A stretch of 64,000 nt of DNA. Source: Pontibacter ruber (GTDB lineage: Bacteria > Bacteroidota > Bacteroidia > Cytophagales > Hymenobacteraceae). The notes under the pieces were generated by a model. The model had not been told where the DNA came from. It saw only the letters and a program-made list of their open reading frames with translations, and searched no databases. The translations under genes and the position numbers were made by a program. Positions 18,180 through 29,267 of this stretch are shown here, in pieces. The DNA lies in the NCBI RefSeq assembly GCF_023630205.1, contig NZ_JALPRR010000001.1, positions 372,001-436,000 on the forward strand. Reading direction: 5' to 3'. Numbering within the stretch: the first letter of the stretch is position 1; each line of letters opens with the position of its first letter.

Positions 18180-18911
18180 TTAATTCATATCCCGTACCGA
18201 CACGATCACTTCGTCGTACTCGTTGGTTCTGTTCAGGAAATCCACAATCTTACGTCCTACCTCTTCCGGGGAAGCCAGTTCCCCTTTTTCTTTATACTCC
18301 CGGAAACGCTCTACATTGCTGAACCGCCCCGCATCCGACTCCCGGATATGCTCCTGCATACCTGTATCCACAACTCCTGGTGACAATGCAAACACTCGTA
18401 CAGAAGAACCCCGCAGGTCCTGCTCCTGCTGCACGGTCAGCGACAGCATGTCCAACGCCGCTTTGGAGGCGCAATAAGCAGCCCAGCCGTCTACCGGGTA
18501 CTTACCCGCTCCGGAACTGATGTTCACGATCACTTTGGGTACCTGCAGCGGTTGGTATACCTGCAGAAAGGTGTTCATGAGCATGGCTGGCACAATCACA
18601 TTCACATCAAATACAAACTCGAAACGCTCGTTTGGCATGCCCTCTCCTACATACCCGATATCCCCAACTACACCGGCATTGTTTATCAGCACAAGGCGCC
18701 CGGCATCTTTGTAAGGCAAAAATACTTTATGCAGGTTATGCTCTACGGCAGGTATGTCTGAGAAATCCAAAGGCTGGTGGCGGTAGTTCTTGTGCTGAAT
18801 GCTGCTGCTCCTGCATACACCGATCACGCAGTTGTTTTCATCTTTCAGTAGTTCTTCGGCTATTGCTTTGCCAATCCCTTTGCTGGCCCCGGTTATGAAG
18901 TAGTAGTCCAT
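18180..18911 (-). CDS. SDR-family NAD(P)-dependent oxidoreductase
   Basis: The 243-residue protein is a classical short-chain dehydrogenase: cofactor loop GASKGIGKAIAEELL near residue 8, NNAG (NNAGVVGDIG), catalytic serine in NISSGAGKYP and the YxxxK pair in YCASKAALDML. It resembles the benzil/sepiapterin reductase-like subgroup, which reduces small carbonyl compounds, but the substrate cannot be read from sequence. It is cytoplasmic, appears to be transcribed alone and is followed by a terminator hairpin. Confidence 0.88.
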   Translation of the reverse strand: MDYYFITGASKGIGKAIAEELLKDENNCVIGVCRSSSIQHKNYRHQPLDFSDIPAVEHNLHKVFLPYKDAGRLVLINNAGVVGDIGYVGEGMPNERFEFVFDVNVIVPAMLMNTFLQVYQPLQVPKVIVNISSGAGKYPVDGWAAYCASKAALDMLSLTVQQEQDLRGSSVRVFALSPGVVDTGMQEHIRESDAGRFSNVERFREYKEKGELASPEEVGRKIVDFLNRTNEYDEVIVSVRDMN

Positions 18912-19322
18912 CTGTTTAATTACGAATTATAAATTACGAATTACGAATGGAAGAGAATATGAAAGCCTTCTGCTACCATCGCCTTTCTGAGCTTCTCTTA
19001 AAGTATAGATTACTACGGGAACCGCAAAAAGAAAGATGGCGCCCCTGCCAAAGCAAAGGATAGTTAGAAAATTAGAAGTTTAGAAAGTTAAAAAGTGGTG
19101 CTTTTAACTCAGGTCGAAATAGTTTTGGGTTGTGCTTATACTTGCTCCTTCTGCCAGAGCTTTTCTAAACAAAAAAGCTGGTGCTCCTGCTTTCACAGAA
19201 ACACCAGCTTTCCAGTCTCGCAAGTCGCAGACTCACCTTTATTCTGAGTTACAGAAATAATTTCCGCACCAGTTTATACTTGCCAGAAACGCTCTAACTT
19301 TCTACCCCCTCTAACTCTCTAA
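18912..19322. repeat. Gene-free spacer with word-tandem repeats
   Basis: This 411-bp spacer holds AATTACGAATT-type tandem words at 18,916-18,948, a GTTAGAAA/TTAGAAGTTTAGAAAGTT block at 19,072-19,090 and its inverted counterpart CTCTAACTTTCTA...CTCTAACTCTCTAAC at 19,292-19,323, plus the hslU terminator. I see no gene. Confidence 0.7.
19168..19212 (-). terminator. Intrinsic terminator of hslU
   Basis: On the minus strand 10-bp arms AAAGCTGGTG/CACCAGCTTT (19,202-19,211 and 19,174-19,183) are followed by TTTTTTGTTTAG. It lies about 110 nt past the hslU stop. Confidence 0.78.
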
Positions 19323-20717
19323 CTACAAAATGTATTGGCTCAGGTCGCGGTTGCGGACCATATCGGACAGACGCTCCAGCACCATTTCACGGGTTACCAC
19401 GATCTTGGCATTGGCACTGATCTTGTCCGGAACATCAAACAGGATGTCGTTAAGCAGGCGGCTCATGACCGTATGCAGGCGACGGGCGCCAATGTTCTCG
19501 ATCTCAGCATTTACTTCGTAGGCAATGGCTGCAATCTCATCCAGGGCCTCATCGGCAAACGAAAGCTCCACGCCTTCTGCTGCCAACAGAGCCACATATT
19601 GCTTTGTCAGCGCATTTTTCGGGAATTTCAGAATCTGGTAAAAATCCTCTTTTGTCAGGCTTTGCAGCTCCACGCGGATCGGGAAACGGCCCTGTAGCTC
19701 CGGAATCAGATCGGATGGCTTGGCCACGTGAAACGCACCGGCAGCAATAAACAGAATATGGTCGGTGTTGATGATGCCATACTTTGTATTTACCGTCGAG
19801 CCTTCTACGATCGGCAGCAGGTCGCGCTGCACGCCTTCGCGACTTACGTCAGGTCCGCCACCGCCTTTTTTGCTGGAGCTGGCCACTTTGTCGATCTCAT
19901 CAATAAAAATCACGCCGGAGTTTTCAGCTTTATGGATTGCTTCTTCTTTTACCTCGTCCATGTCGATGAGCTTGGCTGCTTCTTCTTCCAACAGGATCTT
20001 TCTGGCTTCGGCAATGGTAACTTTGCGCTTCTTGGTTTTCTTCGGCATCATGCCGCTGATCATTTCCTGGATGTTCATCATGGAAGCCTCGTCCATGCCA
20101 GGACCCATCACGCCTACGCCGGGCATGCTGCTCTGCTGTACCTTGATCTCGATTTTACGATCTTCCAGTTCGCCGTTGCGGATCTTATCGCGGAACTTCT
20201 CGCGCGTACGCTCATTGAGTTCGTAATCGTTATCCGGCATGGCATTCGAATCCGCAGTAGTAGAGTATGGCGTTGAAGCACGGCCTTGGATTGGCGGGAT
20301 CAGGGCATCGAGGATGATGTCTTCCACCACTTCGGCTGCTTTTTGCTTTACCTCTTCTTTTTTACGGGTCTTCACCATGTTCACGGCCTGCTCCACCAGG
20401 TCGCGTACCATACTTTCCACGTCGCGGCCTACGTAGCCAACTTCGGTAAACTTAGATGCCTCCACTTTGGTAAAAGGCGCATCAGCGATCTTAGCCAAAC
20501 GGCGGGCAATTTCTGTTTTACCCACACCTGTAGCCCCGATCATTAGGATGTTGTTGGGCACAATCTCCTTCCGGATGCTTTCGTCAGCATTCATGCGGCG
20601 CCAGCGGTTACGCAAGGCAATGGCCACGTTGCGTTTGGCATCCTTCTGCCCAATGATATATTTATCCAGCTCCTCTACAATCTGGGCCGGTGTTAAGTAT
20701 TCGATTGAATCTAACAT
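19323..20717 (-). CDS. hslU: HslU, ATPase subunit of the HslUV protease
   Basis: The 464-residue AAA+ unfoldase recognises proteins and feeds them to the HslV peptidase. Walker A is GATGVGKT (61-68), the pore motif is in KFTEVGYVGRDVES, and Walker B is VIFIDEIDK. The intermediate domain is present, and the C-terminus SQYIL resembles the tail that docks into HslV. Length is typical. No hslV lies next to it in this window, so the peptidase partner must be elsewhere. The gene seems to be alone, 73 bp downstream of porQ, and could share its transcript. Confidence 0.95.
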   Translation of the reverse strand: MLDSIEYLTPAQIVEELDKYIIGQKDAKRNVAIALRNRWRRMNADESIRKEIVPNNILMIGATGVGKTEIARRLAKIADAPFTKVEASKFTEVGYVGRDVESMVRDLVEQAVNMVKTRKKEEVKQKAAEVVEDIILDALIPPIQGRASTPYSTTADSNAMPDNDYELNERTREKFRDKIRNGELEDRKIEIKVQQSSMPGVGVMGPGMDEASMMNIQEMISGMMPKKTKKRKVTIAEARKILLEEEAAKLIDMDEVKEEAIHKAENSGVIFIDEIDKVASSSKKGGGGPDVSREGVQRDLLPIVEGSTVNTKYGIINTDHILFIAAGAFHVAKPSDLIPELQGRFPIRVELQSLTKEDFYQILKFPKNALTKQYVALLAAEGVELSFADEALDEIAAIAYEVNAEIENIGARRLHTVMSRLLNDILFDVPDKISANAKIVVTREMVLERLSDMVRNRDLSQYIL

Positions 20718-20790
20718 TTTAACTTGTTATGTTTAAAATCAGAAATTTGGTTGCCACAGCTATACTTAAAACGCTGCAGCCTATACTTTA

Positions 20791-21837
20791 TTAGCTGCTC
20801 TTCTTTTTCAGGAAAGTCTGCGTGCTGGTGCTCACGGTTACGTAGTGGCTGGCGCCCGAAGGGTGATAAAAGGCGCTTCCATAGTTCAGTTCGAAAGCCC
20901 GCACCCGCAGCATCAGCCCTAACGAGAAGCCAGCACCGCCTGAGTTGGTGTCGAGTCGGAGTTCTTTTCTCCGCAAATGATTATACCCCGCACGGGCCTG
21001 AAAGTTTTTGCTGAACAGGAATTCTGCCCCGACAGCAAAATGCCGTGCTATCTTGTCGCCCAGTTTTTTCTCTTCTTTTATCTCGTTGCCGTTCTCGTCC
21101 AACCTGCCTTTTTCGTTCGGGTCAAGGTACACGATGTCGAACTGGTAGAGGTGGTGCGCCGTAAGGGAAAGCCGCAGCGGCATGTGCTCCGGTTTGTAAC
21201 TCACTCCCAGCTGCGCATCGAAAGGCATAGCCTGCCGCTCTGCCCCGTCATAAGCCTTCACCTGGTAGCCGATGTTCTTAAACGCCAGCCCTACCGTAAG
21301 GTCTTTTTCCGGATGTTTGAAAGCACCGCCCACATCAGCCAACACACCCACTGCCTTGTTGCCCGCCATACTTGATACAGCCACTTTGGCCGTTGCCCCT
21401 ATGGTAAAAGCCTCTGCCTGGCGGGCGTGGCTCAGGTTAAAAGTATAGTCGTTTACTGAAAACGTCCCCTCCTCCAGGCCGGTAGCGTCGCGCTGCACAA
21501 AGTCACCGTAGTTGAGGTAATTTATACTTGCCGCCCAGCGCCCATACTTCTCATGGTTAAAAGCATAGGCTACGTTGCTCTGTTTGATGTCTGCCAGGTA
21601 ACCTGTATAGCTCAGCGACAGCTGGTTGTCCATGTCCGGGTTCAGCAGCGCCGGGTTAGCGGCTACCATGTTCACATCATGCGCTCCGGCACTCACATTT
21701 ACACCACCCAATGCAGCAAGCTTCGCATTAGCAGGCAACTCCAGAAAAAGAAAGCCCCGCTGCCCTCCTACTTGTGCCTGTGCCGTAAGCGAAATGCCCA
21801 GCAAAGATCCAAGTACAAGAGCCACGGCTTTTTTCAT
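20791..21837 (-). CDS. porQ: PorQ, type IX secretion system outer-membrane protein
   Basis: The 348-residue protein has a signal peptide ending LTAQAQ and a PorV/FadL-like beta-barrel with the PorQ openings GQRGFLFLELPANAKLAALGG and NPALLNPDMDNQLSLSYTGY. PorQ works with PorV, PorU and PorZ at the attachment complex that processes type IX cargo at the cell surface. The window also encodes a type IX-secreted protein at 38.5 kb and a PorE-like protein at 24.7 kb. It precedes hslU on the same strand. Family assignment is firm from overall resemblance. Confidence 0.86.
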   Translation of the reverse strand: MKKAVALVLGSLLGISLTAQAQVGGQRGFLFLELPANAKLAALGGVNVSAGAHDVNMVAANPALLNPDMDNQLSLSYTGYLADIKQSNVAYAFNHEKYGRWAASINYLNYGDFVQRDATGLEEGTFSVNDYTFNLSHARQAEAFTIGATAKVAVSSMAGNKAVGVLADVGGAFKHPEKDLTVGLAFKNIGYQVKAYDGAERQAMPFDAQLGVSYKPEHMPLRLSLTAHHLYQFDIVYLDPNEKGRLDENGNEIKEEKKLGDKIARHFAVGAEFLFSKNFQARAGYNHLRRKELRLDTNSGGAGFSLGLMLRVRAFELNYGSAFYHPSGASHYVTVSTSTQTFLKKKSS

Positions 21838-21850
21838 GGGGCAATATTGA

Positions 21851-22017
21851 ATGAGCGGATGAGTGATTGAGTGAATATTTTATATTGATGATTGAGCTTT
21901 CTTGTACTATCTGTCATTTCGAGCTTAGTGAGAAATCTGGGACATTCATGGTTACGCAGTATTTCAGATTTCTCACTAAGCTCGAAATGCCAGAATAACA
22001 TTCACTCATTCGCTCAA

Positions 22018-22029
<12 letters not shown>
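21851..22029. repeat. Nested inverted repeats between porQ and lon
   Basis: The outer arms are built from TGAGCGGATGAGTG at about 21,853-21,866 and CACTCATTCGCTCA at about 22,003-22,016. Inside lies a perfect 25-bp inverted repeat, 21,915-21,939 against 21,965-21,989, containing TTTCGAGCTTAGTGAGAAAT and separated by 25 nt. The right outer arm runs into the lon coding region and supplies its last codons (VND and stop). Confidence 0.85.
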
Positions 22030-24504
<2,475 letters not shown>

Positions 24505-24678
24505 AATATGAGTTCGTGCCATATTGACAGAAACTGCCTCCGAAGCGGGCAAATTTCTGTATTCGTGTAGTATTGTCAAGACCTGTGCCAACCCTTCTTT
24601 CACTCCGCTTTTGTCTTATTTAAGCAGCCTTTGCAGCTGTTATACTTAAAAATTTATCTCCTGATTAAGAAATCGTCA

Positions 24679-24686
24679 CAAAAATA
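24679..24686 (-). promoter_or_regulatory. Candidate -7 element for lon
   Basis: Minus-strand TATTTTTG matches TAnnTTTG and lies about 175 nt upstream of the preferred lon start. No convincing -33 element is seen. It is back to back with the -7 motif of the divergent OmpA-family gene. Confidence 0.3.
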
Positions 24687-24700
24687 TAGCATAAAATAGA

Positions 24701-24708
24701 TATCTTTG
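24701..24708 (+). promoter_or_regulatory. Candidate -7 element for the PorE-like gene
   Basis: TATCTTTG matches the Bacteroidota -7 consensus TAnnTTTG and lies 27 nt upstream of the ATG at 24,735. The upstream 20 nt are AT-rich but lack an obvious TTTG at -33. Confidence 0.4.
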
Positions 24709-24734
24709 AAACTCAGGTAAACTAAATTGGGCCG

Positions 24735-26720
24735 ATGAAACGAACGTACCTGATCGGGTATCTTTTCCTTTTCTTCCTGCTTCCTTTTACAGGCTACGGG
24801 CAATACAAGCATATCCCGCTCAAAGCTGCTTCCGGGTTAAAAGCACGCAAGAAGGCACCAAATCCGGAGCTCCACCTCGACTTCCCTAATATAAACAAAA
24901 TAGCCTACTACCGCGACAAAAAAAAGCTGTCGGCTATTCAGAAACTCGAGAAGCGCAAGCAGTACAAACAGGCGCTACCCTTGCTCGAAGCGTATGTGAG
25001 CAACTTCGGGATTGATAACTTTTACAAAGATACGCAGCTGCTCTGGCGACTGGGCCAGCTGTATGAGCGCCAAGGCAAGCTGGAACACGCCAAAGCCCTT
25101 TACCGCCTCGTGCTGAAGCACCACCGCACCGATGTTCGACGGGTTCAGTCATACTACGATTCGCTGGAACAGAACAGCAAAGACTATTACGTGCCGCTGC
25201 ACTATTATTACGAGCTGGTCGAGTACCGCAAGTCTATTTCCACGTTTCAGCCGCCCAAAGGAGTGTACCTGAACATGGGTACCTCCATCAACTCGCCGTA
25301 CGAAGATTACGGGCCAACTATAAACTCGGAGGAGGAAACGTTCATCTTCACCTCCAAGCGCAACATACAGCCAGGATTGAACGAGCGCCAGAACGAGGAC
25401 CTGTTCTATTCCAAGCAGGTTGACGGTTTCTGGCAGGAGGCGCAATCTTTTGGCAAGCCCATCAACAGCCTGTACAACGAAGGATCTGCCTGCCTGAGCC
25501 GCGACGGCAAAACGCTATACTTTGCACGCTGCTTCTCTCCTGACGGAATGGGCAACTGCGACCTGTACGTGGCCACCATGCAGGAAGACGGCAAATGGGG
25601 CAACATCAAAAACCTGGGCGCTAAAGTCAACAGCAAAGGCTGGGATTCGCAACCTACGTTTTCGAGCAAGGAAGACACGTTATACTTTGCCTCTGACCGC
25701 CTGGGCGGTTTTGGCCTTTCAGACATATACTATACAACCAAGCTCCGCAACGGCGAATGGTCGAAGGCACAGAACATGGGGCCGGTGGTAAATACACGCG
25801 AAAGTGAGGTGAGCCCCTTCTTCCATCCGAAATACCAGGTGCTCTACTTCAGCTCCAGAGGCCAGCTGTACAACTTCGGCGATTTCGACATCTACAAGAC
25901 TTACCGCGTGAACGGCCACTGGCAGGAGCCGCGCAACATAGGTCCGCTGGTAAACGGCCGGGGCAGCGAGTATTACTTCACCATCGATGCCAGTTCGAAG
26001 AACCTGTACTACGCCCGATCTGAAGAGAACGATATCAAAAACCTGGACCTATACTCCTTCCCGCTGCCCATGGAAGCACACCCGCTGGCCGTGACCAAAG
26101 TAGAAGGGACCGTGAAAGATACTGTAACACGCAAGCCACTATCGGGCATCATTTCCATCATCGACCTGGAGAACGGCATCGAAATATCCTCCAAGTATAT
26201 CCGCCCAGACGGGTCCTTTGAGTTTGATCTCATTGACCAGACTCGTTATATGATGATCATCCAGAGCCCCGACTTTTTCACCATTGAGCGGGAGCTTTCG
26301 TTGGAGCAGGACACCACCTTCCAGATACGGACCACAGTGATTGACTACAGCATACCGATGGTGTTCAAAAACATTGAATTCGATCAGAATGAATCTACCA
26401 TAAAACCGGACATGCAGCCGATCCTGGACGAAGTGGCGCTCTTCCTGATCGACCACCCGACCTACCGGCTGGAGATAGCAGGCCACACCGACAGCGCCGG
26501 CGACCAGGAGTTTAACCTGGCCCTCTCACAAGACCGGGCCGATGCGATCAGGAGCTACATCGAAAGGAAAGTAAACATACCGCAGGGCCGCATCGACGCG
26601 GTTGGCTACGGCAGCAGCAAACCCCTACGCTCCGAAAAAACCGAAGAAGACCGCCGCATCAACCGCCGCGTAGAGTTTAGGTTGATAAAACCGGACAGGC
26701 CTGAGCGGGGATTGAAGTAA
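24735..26720 (+). CDS. OmpA-family protein with TPR, WD40-like propeller and regulatory-like domain (PorE-like)
   Basis: The 661-residue protein has a signal peptide (ends TGYGQ), a TPR-like helical region (about 55-145), PD40/WD40-like propeller repeats (about 190-440, e.g. LYFASDRLGGFGLSDIYYT), a carboxypeptidase-regulatory-like beta domain (about 455-535, VEGTVKDTVTRKPLSGIISI) and a C-terminal OmpA peptidoglycan-binding domain (about 545-655, IAGHTDSAGDQEFNLALSQDRA). This order is that of PorE, which anchors the type IX secretion machine to peptidoglycan. Bacteroidota often have several such paralogues, so PorE identity is not certain. It is transcribed away from lon. Confidence 0.85.
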   Translation: MKRTYLIGYLFLFFLLPFTGYGQYKHIPLKAASGLKARKKAPNPELHLDFPNINKIAYYRDKKKLSAIQKLEKRKQYKQALPLLEAYVSNFGIDNFYKDTQLLWRLGQLYERQGKLEHAKALYRLVLKHHRTDVRRVQSYYDSLEQNSKDYYVPLHYYYELVEYRKSISTFQPPKGVYLNMGTSINSPYEDYGPTINSEEETFIFTSKRNIQPGLNERQNEDLFYSKQVDGFWQEAQSFGKPINSLYNEGSACLSRDGKTLYFARCFSPDGMGNCDLYVATMQEDGKWGNIKNLGAKVNSKGWDSQPTFSSKEDTLYFASDRLGGFGLSDIYYTTKLRNGEWSKAQNMGPVVNTRESEVSPFFHPKYQVLYFSSRGQLYNFGDFDIYKTYRVNGHWQEPRNIGPLVNGRGSEYYFTIDASSKNLYYARSEENDIKNLDLYSFPLPMEAHPLAVTKVEGTVKDTVTRKPLSGIISIIDLENGIEISSKYIRPDGSFEFDLIDQTRYMMIIQSPDFFTIERELSLEQDTTFQIRTTVIDYSIPMVFKNIEFDQNESTIKPDMQPILDEVALFLIDHPTYRLEIAGHTDSAGDQEFNLALSQDRADAIRSYIERKVNIPQGRIDAVGYGSSKPLRSEKTEEDRRINRRVEFRLIKPDRPERGLK

Positions 26721-26828
26721 GGCTGGGAAAATGTTGATAAGGTTTATACTTGACCAATGTATACTTAATGGAAATACATAAAGAGTGGTATCTGTATGAG
26801 GTCTAGACAAACCCTTAATTAAAAATTA

Positions 26829-27359
26829 ATGAAGCTTTTCCTCAGACTTAAGCACTGGCAGCTATTTCTTATAACATGGGGGCTCCCGATAGTGGTAAAT
26901 ATCTTGACATTTTCTCAACCTGAGTTAATGTTCCTGACTTTTCCAGTAATAATGATTCTCTTTACTTTTGGAAACTTTGGATGGATCTGGGCAATTGCTA
27001 CAGAGCTTAATCATAAACTACCTGTATCTGTAAACCTGAACGCAGCAAGATTTAGGCTATACTTTGCCACTCCTTTAATTTATATTTCAGCATTAAGCTT
27101 ATACATGATCACTTTTTCCAGCGGTATAAGCGATAGCACAAGTATGGTGTCGTTTGGAACAGTAATCCTTGTATTTCACCTGTTGTCGATGATCTTCATA
27201 TTCATGGGTATGCGGTTTGCAGCTAAAACCATGAAATCAGTAGAATTAGGTAGGGAAGCAAAATTCAGCGATTACGCGGGTGAGTTCTTTCTGATGTGGT
27301 TTTCGATCATTGGCTATTGGGTACTTCAGCCCCGGTTAAACAGGCTTTCAGCAGAATAA
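26829..27359 (+). CDS. Integral membrane protein, unknown (176 aa)
   Basis: The 176-residue protein has about four hydrophobic helices (roughly 13-30, 35-58, 78-97 and 107-127) and a short polar C-terminal stretch. I do not recognise a family. Base composition is visibly richer in A and T than neighbouring genes (many TTT, ATA and TTA codons), which could mean recent acquisition or weak expression. It lies downstream of the PorE-like gene but with a 108-bp gap containing two TATACTT heptamers, so co-transcription is uncertain. It converges on the DUF6702 gene across a shared terminator. Confidence 0.75.
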   Translation: MKLFLRLKHWQLFLITWGLPIVVNILTFSQPELMFLTFPVIMILFTFGNFGWIWAIATELNHKLPVSVNLNAARFRLYFATPLIYISALSLYMITFSSGISDSTSMVSFGTVILVFHLLSMIFIFMGMRFAAKTMKSVELGREAKFSDYAGEFFLMWFSIIGYWVLQPRLNRLSAE

Positions 27360-27482
27360 AAAAAGCTCTATACTTCTGGCCTTGTCAACCTTTCCCTTTT
27401 ATACTTTACTTCAGCCGTTATGCTTGCTGGTGAAAACACGCAGCAAGGGCGAACAATCACTCAAGTACCAGCTATAAAGTAT

Positions 27483-27510
27483 AAAACCAGCCCCTAACAG
27501 AGCTGGTTTT
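27483..27510. terminator. Bidirectional terminator between converging genes
   Basis: Arms AAAACCAGC and GCTGGTTTT enclose a 10-nt loop, with A-rich DNA on one side and T-rich on the other, so it can serve both the rightward membrane-protein gene and the leftward DUF6702 gene. Four AAGTATA/TATACTT heptamers crowd around it (27,478-27,537). Confidence 0.78.
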
Positions 27511-27544
27511 ATACTTTATACTTTGCGATTCTATACTTGAACTC

Positions 27545-28042
27545 CTAAAAGCTGATCTTCTTCACACCATCGTCTTTCTGGAACAGCGTGCTGTTGACTT
27601 TGCCTTTGTAGTTGATGTTGACAATGTTCATCTGGTCACTGAAGAGTTCTGTGAGTACTGCGTTACGCACGTAAAGCTGGGAAAGAGCGGTAGCTTGCAG
27701 CGGCACTTCCACATAAGCCCAGATAACGTCGGCATCTTCTTCGGCTCCCACAAACGTATGCTTCAGCGGTTTGCCCTGCGCCACCTCAAACGTAAGCGAG
27801 CTCTGCAGGTAATCGGCCAGGAACCTCTGCACCTCTCCTGATTTGCTGTAGGTGATCTTGCGCTTGTTACGCCGTGAGAGCGCGTCCTCGAGGTCATCGG
27901 TAAATACTTTCACAGCCACCTCCAGCGACTTGGTGCGCGGGTTGTAGCTCACATCCGTGATGCTGGTGTGGTAATCGTGGGCGCTGACAAAAAGGCTTGT
28001 CAGAGAAAGCGCCAGCACCAGAATTATACTTTTATACTTCAT
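27545..28042 (-). CDS. DUF6702-family exported protein
   Basis: A 165-residue protein with a signal peptide (MKYKSIILVLALSLTSLFVSAHDYH) and the DUF6702 pattern HTSITDVSYNPRTKSLEVAVKVFTDDLEDAL. The family is common in Bacteroidota, usually near metalloproteases or peptidases, and has no known function. It begins 3 bp after the LysM-protein stop on the same strand, so the two are almost certainly co-translated. A periplasmic location is likely. A bidirectional terminator follows. Confidence 0.82.
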   Translation of the reverse strand: MKYKSIILVLALSLTSLFVSAHDYHTSITDVSYNPRTKSLEVAVKVFTDDLEDALSRRNKRKITYSKSGEVQRFLADYLQSSLTFEVAQGKPLKHTFVGAEEDADVIWAYVEVPLQATALSQLYVRNAVLTELFSDQMNIVNINYKGKVNSTLFQKDDGVKKISF

Positions 28043-28044
28043 AC

Positions 28045-29253
28045 TTATTTTCCGGCAGGTGGCAGGTCGGCGAGCACACGCTGTGCCATATCTGGCATGT
28101 TGTCGCTCACGATACGCTGCACATCATTGATATTGGAGTGGTACGGCACCTTCACTTTATTTCCGGACACCAGTTCTCCTTTGCTGTCATAGATCGAATA
28201 GTGAACCAGAAAATCGCGCTCATAGTTCATGGCAGCCCGGTCGAGGCAATGCTCGTAGTTGGTTTTTACTTCAAACTGGTTGATGAACACGTAATAGTCG
28301 ATGCCATACTGCCCGTTGAAGTGGTTAAAGAACTCCGGGTTCTTCACCTTCACCCCATAATGTTTGTTTTCGTCCTGCGCTACCGGCACAGTTGCAAGTT
28401 GCCCGGTTTTCAGGTTGATCTTATCTTTTTGCCGTTGCACCCACGCAAGGGCATTGCTGCGCTCCTCGCTCTTTACTGTAGGCTGGTTGTTGTAGCGCGA
28501 TGGCTTGTTATCCTGGTAGCTATAGCTGAGCGATTTGTACAGGGTGCGTAGTTCGTTTACGCTGTCGCGGTACACGCCACCAAGCAGGTTAATGGATTCA
28601 TACCCTTCCGGAGAGAGCAGGGCGTTAAGTCTTCCGCGGAATACCTGGCGCACGTTCTGGCGGGGTATCTTCGATTTGCGGGCGATCTCGTCGTCGGCGT
28701 CAGAAAAGTATAGGTACGGATCGAAAGGCACCACCAGGATGCGCTGCTTGGTTTTGCCCTCGATAGTAGAAGGTACTTTAGTGGCCGAGGCAGACGTACT
28801 TTCATTTAAAGAAGCAACCGCCTGAGCTGCTTTGGATGGTGTTGTCGCAACCGGTTTAGCCTGTGTTTTTACCGGTGCACTTGCTTCAGGCTTTGCAGCA
28901 GGCGTAGTTGTGGCAGGTTTAGCAGAGGCCGCTGCTGTGGAAGTTTCTGCCGCGACCGTAGCCTTAGAAGCTGTGGCTTTGCGTTTGGCCGGGCTCACCA
29001 GGTACAGCGTCTGGCCTGTCTGCAGCTGCGTTCCATTCCACTTCTGAAGCGAATCGACAGGCACACCAAACCTCCTGGAAAGCCCATAGAAGGTTTCGCC
29101 CTGCTGCACTACGTACACGCTGTCAGAATCAGCAGTTTGCTGGCTCGTATATAAAAGCAGAGCCGAACCTGCAGGCGCAGCTTCGGCTCTGTGAGCTATA
29201 CTTAGTATAAAAAGGGCGATAATGGAAAAAGCATACTTTACGATGGTTGCCAT
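28045..29253 (-). CDS. LysM-domain cell-envelope protein
   Basis: The 402-residue protein has an N-terminal signal segment (residues 1-25), a LysM peptidoglycan-binding domain at about 47-89 (YVVQQGETFYGLSRRFGVP), a low-complexity linker rich in Ala, Thr, Lys and Pro (about 90-165), and a C-terminal domain of about 235 residues beginning QRILVVPFDPYLYFSDAD that I do not recognise. It should sit in the periplasm bound to cell wall. It lies 14 bp downstream of rseP and 3 bp upstream of the DUF6702 gene, so dxr, rseP, LysM protein and DUF6702 protein probably form one transcript. Confidence 0.85.
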   Translation of the reverse strand: MATIVKYAFSIIALFILSIAHRAEAAPAGSALLLYTSQQTADSDSVYVVQQGETFYGLSRRFGVPVDSLQKWNGTQLQTGQTLYLVSPAKRKATASKATVAAETSTAAASAKPATTTPAAKPEASAPVKTQAKPVATTPSKAAQAVASLNESTSASATKVPSTIEGKTKQRILVVPFDPYLYFSDADDEIARKSKIPRQNVRQVFRGRLNALLSPEGYESINLLGGVYRDSVNELRTLYKSLSYSYQDNKPSRYNNQPTVKSEERSNALAWVQRQKDKINLKTGQLATVPVAQDENKHYGVKVKNPEFFNHFNGQYGIDYYVFINQFEVKTNYEHCLDRAAMNYERDFLVHYSIYDSKGELVSGNKVKVPYHSNINDVQRIVSDNMPDMAQRVLADLPPAGK

Positions 29254-29267
29254 GGCGGAATCTTTGG

